A model generated the notes under the pieces. That model was not told the origin of the DNA. It made no database searches and worked only from the letters and a program-made list of their open reading frames with translations. A DNA stretch of 64,000 bases from Apostichopus japonicus (taxonomy: Eukaryota > Echinodermata > Holothuroidea > Aspidochirotida > Stichopodidae), in contig NC_092583.1 in NCBI RefSeq assembly GCF_037975245.1, positions 17,258,764-17,322,763 of the forward strand, in the 5' to 3' direction. Within the stretch, counting starts at the first letter, position 1, and each line of letters begins with the position of its first letter. A program made the position numbers and the translations under genes. Positions 54,401 to 64,000 of this stretch are shown piece by piece.

Positions 54401-57057
54401 ATTACTGAGTTCATCATACTATAAAGATTCATACTCATATTAGCAACCTAAATAAAATACCTTACACAAAGTGAAATATATTTATACCCATCAATAAAAT
54501 ACAGCCTTCATTGAGATTGACTGTTAGCTTTGACAAAATCTAGTACTGGCACACCGAGATAAATCCTTAGAGTAGTATTCCAGGGTTTATTCAGTTTTAA
54601 AGGGAGACTTTTGTCAGCCATTTAGTCTTGATACGTTTTATTCCCCTAAAAATAGATAAATAAAGTAAATTGAGTTATAGTAATGTTTCTATAGCTATTC
54701 TTGTTTGCAAGATATTCAGCTTTGATATATTCTGATATCTCTGGAATGCCCCTTTAAATTGTTGAGGAAGCCAGGCTTAATGTTAATCCATTGTTCTATA
54801 AATTCTAATAACCCAATCAAAACATGTTCTTATAACTTTCACATTAATACCACAGAACCCATGAATGACATTCTCAACACAAATGGCTATATTTTAGTGC
54901 ACTGTTAACAAGTTACTGGGATAATAGAGTCTGAAGTTCTTTTATTGAATCTGTGTTTTATCAGAGGAAATGACTTTAATATACTTGATCTGTTTATATG
55001 ACTACAGTGGTTTTAACCAGTTTAATTGATGAGCCTCGAATGTACAAGGGGTCCTTTCAAAAATATTAAAGGAAGCATAAAGATACAACCTGTACCAATA
55101 GCAGTGTTTTTTAACTGTCTATAACAACCATTTGCACCTGCATCCCGCAAAAGCAATATCAAATTTGTCCTACATGCGACCCTTGACTTAAATCATCATT
55201 TGGAGTTGATGTTCTAGACCTATAGGCATATTACCACCCTATTGGGGATCTAAATGTTTTAGACATTCGGAATGATGAGATTTCAAAATAAAGAATGCTA
55301 TATTTGCAACTTACAGGGCCCCTGGAAAGTGTCATTTCCAGAGATCTGGGAAGGATCTTTAGCATTATATTTTTATACACTCCTCACCACTCATGGTGGG
55401 GCTACGCTTAAATAGCACCATATCTCGAAGCGGCTCCCTAACGGAACACAGAAACACAATGCGGCCCAGTGGTTCAAAAAGGTTGCACATGCCTGGTCTA
55501 TACCATATCAAACTTATCTTTGTACCTTAAATGACCCTTTAAAGAATCTTGTCAAGAGGCAAGACCATATCGCTATCATCACCATATCAAACAAGTACAT
55601 GCTCTAAATTCAAACGGAGAAAAGTAGATTTGTAACAGATGACTTCATTGTAAGATCCAAATCAAGTCAACATCAGTAATATCCTAACTAGAGGCAAGTC
55701 GTTGACTTAATTCACTGTTTCATCTCTACCACTCAAAACTTGACAATCTTGATCGAGTCAATATAACCTTTTGCTATAGAATGACCTAAGTTACGACTTA
55801 AGAAAACACTGGAAAAAATCTTACGAAATAGCTGTAAATCTAGGTGTAACATTTTTGTTTTGTATAGGGTTGGCCAGTATAAATAGAATGAGTCATTTGT
55901 TGTTGAGTTTCTCACCAAGATGAGTTTTTGATAAAATGAGAGACCTCAACTGTCGTTCATTAAATTAACTCTTGGATAAAGTGGAGAAAACTGTCACAGC
56001 CTTATTTAGAATTAAACCTGAAATGCTGCTTTAATTGAAAACAAAAACATGGCAAGATGGCATTCCACACAGAGAAGAAACCTAATAATTACCTACATTA
56101 GTCCTTAGAACATTCTGCAAAATGTATAGTTCAAGGCTAATATGAGACTTTTTGTTTCACATCACCTTTGAAATAAATATAAAGCATTCCGTATTATCTC
56201 TCTTTGTAGAAGCTAACAGTTAGATAAAAAATTCATTTCAATTTTTAACATCTCTGTCTGGCATTTTTCATGTTACGTTTTAAATGTGTCTTAAAAGTTT
56301 TGGTTTTGGCTTTCAGGGTTGTGCTCACGACAGGCGGGTGATTCCAGCATTCTGAATGCCGCCCAGCACAAACAGTATTTTAAAACATTTCCAGCCGACA
56401 CTATTTTTGATAAATTTAAATTTTTTACCATTAACCAAAAGATGGGTGAATACTTGGCACAGAATTTAGCTCCAGAATAGGGGAGGGGAACACCCCCACC
56501 CTTTAGACACCTCCCACAGGACATGGATCACACTACGACACAAAACGGCCCTGCACTCAAATATTCCTGAGCACATTCCTGGGCTTTGTACCTCAAAGTT
56601 ATAGATAATAGAAGTGTTTATCACTCCTACATTTCACCAGTACCGCTCATTTCAGAAACAGAGGCAAAGTACCACCCACAAAGTCAAATTGGATGTAGAC
56701 CTAGTTAGGGCATACCATTAGTTTCATTTCAGCCAATTAAATGGCAAATAGGTTGTGTTTCTATAAATACAGTAAAACTGCATCTTAGTATAGAAATGGA
56801 TTGGCCATGAAAATATTTTACCTTAACAGCAAAGCTTTTAACATAATCGGAGAGCTTGGATAAAGTTGGTCTCTCAAATGTCCCAGCCTTTTTAGGTAAA
56901 ACCCTGGTTGACGTCTGATTTTGATAGTAACATTTTAATGAATGCATGTGGTGGGAAAACGGAATGCTATTCATAATAATTATTATTTAGCTGCCTTAGG
57001 CATGTCAGAGTAGATACTTGTAGGAAAGGTACATTATTACGCACGTAACTAACATAC
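51486..57057. other. Non-coding stretch; GOSR2 intron 6 and 3' region expected here
   Basis: GOSR2 intron 6 starts at 57057 (GTATGT donor) and runs to lower coordinates. A terminal exon starting in phase 1, with roughly 17 hydrophobic codons and a stop, is expected. I scanned 53400-57050 by eye and found no convincing one. Other content is AT-rich, with a C-run near 53130. Confidence 0.45.
52092..52382 (-). other. Unassigned 96-codon open frame
   Basis: The frame starts MAVVSNTSLTPHSKLGQITG and ends near CKWCKKWVNGGNSRTL. The CxxC pair near the end is suggestive but isolated. No family is recognised, and flanking splice sites or a promoter are not evident. It could be chance. Confidence 0.15.
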
Positions 57058-57166
57058 CAACCAAAAGAATATATTTATCCTGGCTTCCTCGCTTCTCAAT
57101 GAGCCTTATCACTGTGTTACTGAGACCTAAGACGTTGCCAACATCCAACATTTTCTTGTGGGCTGC
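57058..57166 (-). CDS. GOSR2: GOSR2 exon 6
   Basis: 109 nt; acceptor cttcatttcag, donor GTATGT at 57057. It encodes [20 protein letters not shown] then [16 protein letters not shown] and the first base of a glycine codon: the second half of the SNARE motif and the start of the membrane anchor. Confidence 0.95.
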
Positions 57167-60100
57167 CTGAAATGAAGACAACATTAAAAATAGGGTTTAA
57201 ATTATACAAAATTGTCAACTGAAAGGAGGTTTATTTACTCTTCCTGCTTATGTCACAAAGAGTTAAAAAAGACTTTACCAACTCATATAAAGATAAGTGA
57301 TTTATTTCACCAACTAGAAAACTTTAGTTAGAATAGTAACAATACATGACAAGAGAACTTGAATTATTATTTTTATTATACCTTACCATAAATGTGCGTA
57401 ATGCTATGCCCCATATCTCCTGAATTATTGCATCCATGATAGAAAACAAAATTATGGTCCCTTGTAAAAGTTTCATTTAACCACTTTTAATGGTATGTTT
57501 TGGTACATCATTACAAACATATGACAAAGAAATTTAAGTTGAATTAAATTAAACAGAAGACTGTCCATTCCAGCTAGAGTTTTCATATTTTCATACATAC
57601 ATACATCAAGCTTCCTTTCACCTACTGTACTTTAAGATATTTTTTAAGTTACAAACTCTCTCAAGGACAGGAACTGACCTTTAAAACTCCTCTCTGATCG
57701 CGGATATTTTGGAGGGTCATTATGCCATGGTCAGTGAGGTCATCAATATCTCTGTGAGTGTTCAACAATGATGAATTGTGATCTAACTCAGCGTCAATAG
57801 TAATGCTAGCTTCATCCTGAAAGAAAGAAAAGAGAAAAGAAAACCTCCCTTAAAAGCGACATTTTACATTTACAGATGGATGAACAGATTGGAGTTGAGT
57901 AATATCTGGCTAATTCAAACCACTTTTATCCAGGTGTTGGGTGACACAGATCCACAATCTAAGACATGGTTTATCAAGTACAACATCGCAATTTACTACA
58001 GCAAATATGGCTGAATTGCAATCAAAAGATGTATATGTAGTAGTCTTTAGAGTCTTCAAAATTATATAATCAACAGATTATGAGATGTGACATTTGCTAA
58101 ACAAAATAAAACACTAAACTTTTCCCTGCATCTAACCATTTCTCTGTTGCAAAGCACTGTAACCATTCCTTACAACTTTAACCATTCCGCTGTTTATAAA
58201 TGCATAATACCGCCACAGTTTGTTTCAACTGCGTAGTAATGAAACCACTCCTATTTATAATTGCATAGTACTCTAACTATTCCTCCATGTATAAAGTGTA
58301 TAGTACTGTATTCATTCCTTAGAACTGTTTATAAATGCATAATACCGCCACAGTTTGTTTTAACTGCTTAGTACTGTAACCACTCCTATTTATAATTGCA
58401 TAGTACTCTAACTATTCCTTCATATATAAATTGTATAGTACTGTATTCATTCCTCTAGTAACAAATACATAGAACAGTCAACATTTCAATTTTTAATTGC
58501 ATAGAACTGTAACCATTCCTCTATTTGTAACTGCATAGTACTGCATAACCTCTGTTTATGTAATCTTTGCTTAGTACAGTAACCAATCCTCTGTTTAATC
58601 TTTGCATAGTAATAGACCCAATCCTCTGTATAATCTTTGCATAGTACTGCATACCCAATCCTCTGTTTAATCTTTGCATAGTACTGTAACCGATTCTCTG
58701 TGTAATCTTTGCATAGTACTGTAACCAATCCTCTGTTTATTCTTTGCACAGTACTGTAACCAATCCTCTGTTTAATCTTTGCATAGAACTGCATACCCAA
58801 TCCTCTGTTTATTCTTTGCATAGTACTGTAACCAACCCTCTGTTTATTCTTTGCATAGAACTGCAAACCCAGTCCTGTTTAATCTTTGCATAGTACTGTA
58901 ACCAATCCACTGTTTATTCTTTGCATAGAACTGCAATCCCACTCCTCTGTTTAATCTTTGCATAGAACTGCAAACCCACTCCTCTGTTTATTCTTTGCAT
59001 AGTACTGTAACCAATCCTCTGCTTAATCTTTGCATAGTACTGCATACCCATTCCTCTGTTTAATCTTTGCATAGTACTGTAACCGATCCTCTGTTTAATC
59101 TTTGCATAGTATTACAAACCCACTCCCCTGTTTAATCTTTGCATAGTACTGCATTCCAACTCCTCTGTTTAATCTTTGCATAGTACTGCATACCCACTCC
59201 TCTATGTAATCTTTGCATAGTACTGCAAACCCACTCCCCTGTTAAATCTTTGCATAGTACTGTTACCATCCCTCTATTTTTAATATTATAATACTATACC
59301 TATTCCTGTCTATAATTACCTAATACTATCACTGTTTATCTGTAACTGCATATGTTTATCTTACAAATTGCATTTTATTAGAATGATTTAATAATTCTTT
59401 CTAATCTAACATCAGACTGTTACTATGGTTACTCTCCATGGTCCAATATTTGACTTACATTTGTTGTGAATCTCCGTGACAACAATTCTTCTCTTCGTTG
59501 TTCGTCTTGATCTCGTTGTAGTCGTATACTTTGTATATTCTGCAAGGCAGCTTGATAATGTTGACAGTCATACTTGAGTTTATCTAACCGCCTGCAATTA
59601 TTATACAGAATTACATTAGTCAGTCCTCTAATAATGTTACTACTTGAGTTTATCTAACCGCCTGCAATTATTATACAGAATTACAGTTGTCAGTCCTCTA
59701 ATAATGTTACTACTTACAATATGCATAACCAATATGTGTCAGTCCAAGAGGTATTAATCATTTCATAATTTAGTATAAACTGTTTGATGCAAAAGTATTT
59801 CGGAATTCAGAGGCTACTCTCCTTGAATAAATCTGCAGATAAAATTTCCAAGTGTTGACCGTTGTTGAGTTCAAATAATCAGCAAGTTTATTGCACTCAA
59901 GTGAACTTAGAAGCTTTACTTTGGAGTTACTACTGTTGGAGTTCACAAGGTTTAAGTACAGTACTTGTTTTTGTTTTTTATTTCTCAAAGTTTTGTTCAC
60001 TTTTTTTTGTTTTAATACAATGTTTTTTGTTGACCCCAAATGACCATGCACGGTTACACATTCATGAAAACTATTCAGATTCTTTTACTTTTAAGTATAT

Positions 60101-63100
60101 CTAGGTGAAGCTTTCCAAGCTTTGCTTATACCAGGGTTATAAGGCTTGAGACTAAACTAATATATTATGAAGAGCATTAAGTAAAGGGAATAATATATTG
60201 TTCCAACTCCCATTACCATAGCTCCTTCCATTGCATAATCATTGAATCCTTGGTGTTAATTTGTTAAATATGAAAGTACTTCCACAATGAAGTATGACAG
60301 TATTGTATATATATGGGAGGACCATAGGGCAGTGTTTGAGTATCAATATGAACATTCCTTGGGATAATCAAACTCACAAAGTAGGTTCTCTTATTTTGAA
60401 TCACTTAACTTGTTACTTTCTCAATGTTTTTTCTCTTCTTTATAGCTCTTGTTTTGCTGAGCACTACATGCTTTGCTGGTTTGCTTTCTAATAGTCTCTG
60501 TGCCGTGGGGGGGGGGTAGTCCAAACCAGCCCAGTCCCTCTAGACAATGTGCTGAGTCTTCTAACATGCCTTGAACAACTGACTAAAGTAAAAAAACCTC
60601 ACATTCATCAATTTCCCCAAAGAAGAACCGTAAAGAGCCAGATGAAACCAGCTTGAGATATTTCTGACCGACTGAAAGAGTTTCAAAGGTTTAATGAGTC
60701 GATGACATATATATATTTATATATCAGTTTGCTGCAAATTTAGTAAAATAATCACTCACAGTTTTGCATTCTGCTTTCTGTTTGGTGGTTCTTTATTTAC
60801 CATGATTTCCAATCTTTCACAGTTGGAACTGATTTGCTCTATAAGTGAATAGACTTCATTTTCAATAGCTGTGGAAATAACAATGAATATTAAAATAGAA
60901 TATTTTAGTGCATTTTGAACATATGTGATTCCAGCACAGGGAATAGGACCTCTTGGCATAATATATTCGGCTTAAGAGCTGTAGATGCTAGAATTTTCTT
61001 TGGGAAATGGTATTGAAACATGACATAAATACTGATATGTTGTGAACAAATATTTTGTTATTTTCAGATCATTATCTACTTAGGAGAGGGAGGGAGAGAG
61101 AGAAGGGGGGGGGTGGAAGGAAAGCACCATGGCTGACATACTATGTGTAATCTAACATTCCATATTCAATACGATTAAAACATTTCCTCCCAACCCCCTC
61201 TCATTCCACATAACTGTAAGATAATGAGACACATGAGACAATACTTACTGTGTGCATCTTCCCTCATTGCATTTTGTATTCTGTTGAAGCCATACTCAAT
61301 CTCATGGATCAACCTACAATAAAAGAAGTTAGTATAAAATTCAATTGAATTCATTCATCTACAAACAGGATAAGAAACTACACATCATTACACAAAAACC
61401 AGAGTCAGTGGACCTCTGTACTCTGCCTAGCTGTTAGCTAAAGACATGAAACATATGCTGTGCTTAAGCATATAATTTCATATGTGCCAGATACAGTAGT
61501 GAGAAAAAGTCTTAAGTTTCCCCTTATCGAAATGGATTTCCAGATGCCTGATGTCTAAGGTACATCTGTTGTGATAAATGTTTACCAATAAGTTGTAAAT
61601 AAGTAGAAGGTACTGTATATAGCACTTAATTCTTTAAGACTTGCATGCTTTCGTCAACATAGGCCTGCCAACTGTACAACTTGTAATACATGGTATTTTA
61701 TCTTTCTCCAGCGACTGGGCCAATAATGAGGCTTCTTGGTACTTAACTTACGATAATCCTTATTCAGTTAGCTACCTGTCAAAACATTTGACACAGTCGC
61801 CCAGCAGTCAGACTCGGACGCATTGTGGAGGGATCAATGTCTAGGTCTATATATTCAAGGCCGTATTCCTCTGGCTGCCGTAGGAATAACACATGCAGTA
61901 TCTTAGTTCGCTTACCAGTCAAAACGTCCCTTTACCAAAACGTCCCCGTACCAAAACGTCCCCGCTTTTGGTCAAAACGTCCCCGGTGGTCAAAACGTCC
62001 CCGTTGGTCAAAACGTCCCCGTTGGTCAAAACGTCCCCGTAAGTCAAAACGTCCCTGTCTATCACATTCATTCACAGTTGTGAATATATATTAATGTTAA
62101 GTTATAATTTGGCTAAGTTATCGGCATACAAGTTGGATTACAGTCGCTAAATAAATCATGAAGGACTATATCGTTTAATTATATTTGGTATGAAAAAGGT
62201 ATGCGCTATGTTTTTCAGTGAATTAACGAATTAAGGAAAACAAAAAATATGATACAAGAGGAATTAAAAAAGAATTTGGATGTGTATACTATACAATAGA
62301 TATATCTATATAATATTTTAAATTGAGTGAAATCACTTATCGTTTATTTTTACGAAGTAAAATTTTGTCACGGGTACATGCCCCTGTTGATATTTGACAT
62401 TTTGAATTATAGAATATATCGTTCGATTACCTTTAGTGTGGCAACGTTACATGTTTTACTAAAAAATTATACTCAAAAATGTTTCCGCCCTCATAACGGT
62501 CAATTCCCACTCCTAAAAACTGTGTTTTCAACCTAAACTATACTTATCCTTACTCTTTGATTTAAACTAAAAACATCCACACTTGCATTCCAACTGATTA
62601 TAAAAAGCGGGGACGTTTAGACACACGGGTACAATTTGACTGCGGGGACGTTTTGGTAAAAAGCGGGGACGTTTTGGTCTTAAAAATGCGGGGACGTTTT
62701 GGTAAAGGGACGTTTTGGTAAAGGGACGTTTTGACTGGATACTTTTAGTTCTTACTTAGTCACCTGGCCTTTTCGGCAATTTCCCCCTCCCCCTACTTCG
62801 GACCCGAACTTCGCATCCACACTTCCCCTCACCGCCGCCTCATAGGCTCAACCATAGATCAATGTTTTTGGCGTAATGTTTCGGAATGGTACGACTACGA
62901 ATGTTATAATATGCTGACACTGAGGCCTAGAGTAGTACTAGTAGTATAGTCAGTATTGCGAAGTTCGCCATACTGCGAAGTTCGGGCACCCTAAGAAATA
63001 CACGATTTTCACCATGAAAACCTACAGGAAGAGCCAAATTTCACCAAAAAGTACGAAGCTACAGTTATTTTCTCTCCAAAATGACCCGTGTGCAAGAAAT

Positions 63101-63559
63101 TACTTACATATTTGTCAATAAAATGACGAAGATCTATGAAGTCTGTTATAATTACTGAAAGAGCAACAGCGCCACCAATTTTTACCAGCGCCACACTGTA
63201 GGTTGCGTGGCCGAAATTCGCAATACTCTAGCAAGAAATACCAGTTCCACAATCACGAAGAATCTTCTTGGAAAACAACGTGAAAACAGTTTGCAGGAAA
63301 GAAAGTTTGGCCGTGTATCGTACTATAACAAAATTCTCCCACCATATGAAGTATATTTTCTGGTGATTTAGACCAGAAGATTTAGTTTTGGGGTGTTTTA
63401 AGTCTTAAGTGGGCGAACTTCGAAGTCACCATCCTATAACTAATACAAAGTAGCAGTTACATTATAATTAACGTTAGGCCTAGTTTCACGACAAAATTTG
63501 AAGTATAAATTTTCATTGAAAGAAGCTAACTTGTTTGTTTCGTGATACAGCTTTTCCAT
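57058..63559 (-). CDS. GOSR2: GOSR2 / membrin, Golgi Qb-SNARE (exons 1-6; last exon not located)
   Basis: Six minus-strand exons (63559-63531, 61313-61249, 60868-60760, 59591-59459, 57816-57679, 57166-57058) join with matching phases 2-1-2-0-0-1 and GT/AG borders to encode 194 residues. The protein is a membrane-anchored SNARE that works with syntaxin 5, Bet1 and Sec22 in ER-to-Golgi fusion. The N-terminal helical domain carries [35 protein letters not shown] and [11 protein letters not shown]. The SNARE motif spans about residues 120-185, with the zero-layer glutamine in IRDQRGVLK and [14 protein letters not shown] at its end. The last located exon breaks in the membrane anchor (DKYILLVG), where the human gene is also split. 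Human GOSR2 has 212 residues, so about 18 are missing. The start methionine aligns with the family start. Confidence 0.95.
57679..57816 (-). CDS. GOSR2: GOSR2 exon 5
   Basis: 138 nt in phase 0; acceptor with a long pyrimidine tract (ctttctttctttcag), donor GTCAGT at 57678. It encodes [19 protein letters not shown], then the first half of the SNARE motif to IRDQRGVLK, including the zero-layer glutamine. Confidence 0.95.
58191..58460. repeat. 135-bp tandem doublet in GOSR2 intron 4
   Basis: Units at 58191-58325 and 58326-58460 both start tgtttataaatgcataatac and run through ataattgcatagtactctaa. Each unit is itself made of shorter gcatagtactgta-type repeats related to the array that follows. 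Confidence 0.9.
58500..59275. repeat. Minisatellite, ~35-bp unit, about 20 copies, in GOSR2 intron 4
   Basis: The unit is ctgtttaatctttgcatagt followed by actgtaaccaatcct, with tattc and gcataccc variants. It occupies nearly half of intron 4. Minus-strand open frames reading [14 protein letters not shown] repeats are products of the array. Confidence 0.96.
59459..59591 (-). CDS. GOSR2: GOSR2 exon 4
   Basis: 133 nt; acceptor aattgcag, donor GTAAGT at 59458. It encodes 44 full codons, from [17 protein letters not shown] to [12 protein letters not shown]. Its first 21 bases and acceptor are copied 70 bp upstream in the intron (see 59571-59710). Confidence 0.95.
59571..59710. repeat. 70-bp tandem duplication across the GOSR2 exon 4 splice acceptor
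   Basis: Two direct 70-bp copies, 59571-59640 and 59641-59710, differ at two positions. The left copy holds the first 21 bases of exon 4 (last coding-side base 59591) and its acceptor. The right copy repeats the acceptor (AG at 59663-59662) and the same 21 bases within intron 3. Using the upstream acceptor would add 70 nt and shift the frame. Confidence 0.93.
59711..60759 (-). other. GOSR2 intron 3, remainder
   Basis: AT-rich intron sequence with a G-run at about 60508-60517. No nested gene was recognised. Confidence 0.8.
60760..60868 (-). CDS. GOSR2: GOSR2 exon 3
   Basis: 109 nt; acceptor tttccacag, donor GTGAGT at 60759. It encodes (T)[19 protein letters not shown] followed by [16 protein letters not shown]. 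The [11 protein letters not shown] block is the clearest membrin signature. Confidence 0.95.
60869..61248 (-). other. GOSR2 intron 2
   Basis: A 380-bp intron. It includes a purine-rich gggagagagag-type tract and G-run near 61085-61112. Confidence 0.85.
61249..61313 (-). CDS. GOSR2: GOSR2 exon 2
   Basis: 65 nt; acceptor attgtag, donor GTAAGT at 61248. It encodes (K)[21 protein letters not shown] and the first base of a threonine codon, part of the N-terminal helical bundle. Confidence 0.92.
61915..62738. mobile_element. Non-autonomous DNA element with repeat-built inverted termini, in GOSR2 intron 1
   Basis: The left end starts ccagtcaaaacgtccctttaccaaaacgtcccc (given here as ccagtcaaaacgtccc, 61915-61930, then ttaccaaaacgtcccc) and continues with six more caaaacgtccc(c) units to about 62056. 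The right end (about 62605-62738) is the inverse, ggggacgttttggtaaa units closing with gggacgttttgactgg. The outermost 16 bp are perfect inverted repeats. The 550-bp centre is AT-rich with no transposase. No clear target duplication was seen. It is a MITE-like element with subterminal repeats. Confidence 0.85.
62739..63530 (-). other. GOSR2 intron 1, 5' part
   Basis: No feature recognised. The phrase gcgaagttcg(c/g) recurs around 62957-62984. Confidence 0.7.
63531..63559 (-). CDS. GOSR2: GOSR2 exon 1
   Basis: A 29-nt coding exon, ATG at 63559-63557, encoding MEKLYHETN plus two bases of a lysine codon. Donor GTTAGC at 63530. Short, but the residues match the membrin start and the phase fits exon 2. 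Confidence 0.88.
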
Positions 63560-64000
63560 TTTCTTCGAAGTAATGATGAATAACAGATGTTTCTTTTGGA
63601 AATTAATTGGCTAAATGATCGCATTCGTCAAGTCAGCTGTGCTATTGTCTGACATTTCTGTGACATCAATCAGCGCAGCGGTACACGTAACCTTTAGAGA
63701 CGAAAAGATAAGTAATGATGAAATCTGTTTAAAATTCGGATTGTAACTAACGTTTCATCTACTCAATTAAGAACAACAAGTTTTCTCACAGCATGTGATA
63801 GTGTTTATAATTGATTATTATTGTTAATTACATTCCTTAATATTACATTATGTTTTATAACATACTTTATGTTTTACCAATCTGATTAAATTATGGCACC
63901 TGACAATAGTTTTCTAATCGGATAGGAGCCAACACCCAGGCAAAAACAATTTGGACTGAATGTACCGTTCCATCTCAGCGATCAAAACATTGGCGGTCTG
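63560..64000 (-). promoter_or_regulatory. Expected GOSR2 5' UTR and promoter region
   Basis: This lies directly upstream of the GOSR2 start codon on the minus strand. No convincing TATA box or CpG island stands out, and the transcription start cannot be placed from sequence. The call is by position only. Confidence 0.35.

Noticed and set aside
55022-55089. Candidate GOSR2 last exon (minus strand, acceptor gtacag, then CIFMLPLIFL)
   Set aside because: The phase fits, but the hydrophobic stretch is too short, contains Pro and Lys, and the tail does not resemble membrin ends.
58486-58866. 126-codon frame with repeated [14 protein letters not shown] units
   Set aside because: It is the antisense reading of the intronic 35-bp minisatellite and lies inside GOSR2 intron 4.

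Overview
This window is nuclear DNA from an invertebrate animal. It is AT-rich, full of microsatellites and retroelement debris, and has short exons separated by long introns. Spliced genes, an echinoderm/deuterostome-style mix of CR1-like LINE ends and tRNA-derived SINEs, and a Wnt gene fit an invertebrate deuterostome (for example an echinoderm). The species cannot be fixed from the sequence alone.

Two genes can be supported, both on the minus strand. On the right is GOSR2/membrin, a Golgi Qb-SNARE. Six exons (63559 down to 57058) join with consistent phases and GT/AG sites to give 194 codons; only the short exon for the end of the membrane anchor was not located. On the left is a Wnt9-class Wnt ligand. 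Three exons (20750 down to 11107) join in frame to give 332 residues and 24 cysteines; the exon for the signal peptide was not found. WNT9B and GOSR2 are also neighbours on human chromosome 17, so this looks like old conserved linkage.

Layout: 1-11106 is non-genic, with AT arrays, two LINE fragments, one short TIR element and two palindromes. 11107-20750 is the Wnt9 gene; intron 3 is almost filled by a 42-bp minisatellite and a duplicated splice donor, and intron 2 is about 8 kb. 20751-57057 is about 36 kb of intergenic and/or Wnt9 intron 1 sequence: a (TA)-tailed tRNA-derived SINE, a larger tRNA-derived SINE, two foldback elements, many minisatellites and a 0.9-kb ATC-type repeat, with no convincing exon. 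57058-63559 is GOSR2, with a 36-bp minisatellite in intron 4, a duplicated splice acceptor in intron 3 and a non-autonomous TIR element in intron 1. 63560-64000 should hold the GOSR2 5' flank.

The genes do not form a pathway: one makes a secreted signal and the other a vesicle-fusion factor. Their link is positional. The most unusual observations are that each gene carries a recent tandem duplication across a splice site (85 bp over a Wnt9 donor, 70 bp over a GOSR2 acceptor), that a short SINE family ends in (TA)n and appears to seed the many (AT)n arrays, and that a MITE-like element has termini built of repeated GTCAAAACGTCCCC-type units. Most long open frames in the window are by-products of simple repeats and are not genes.
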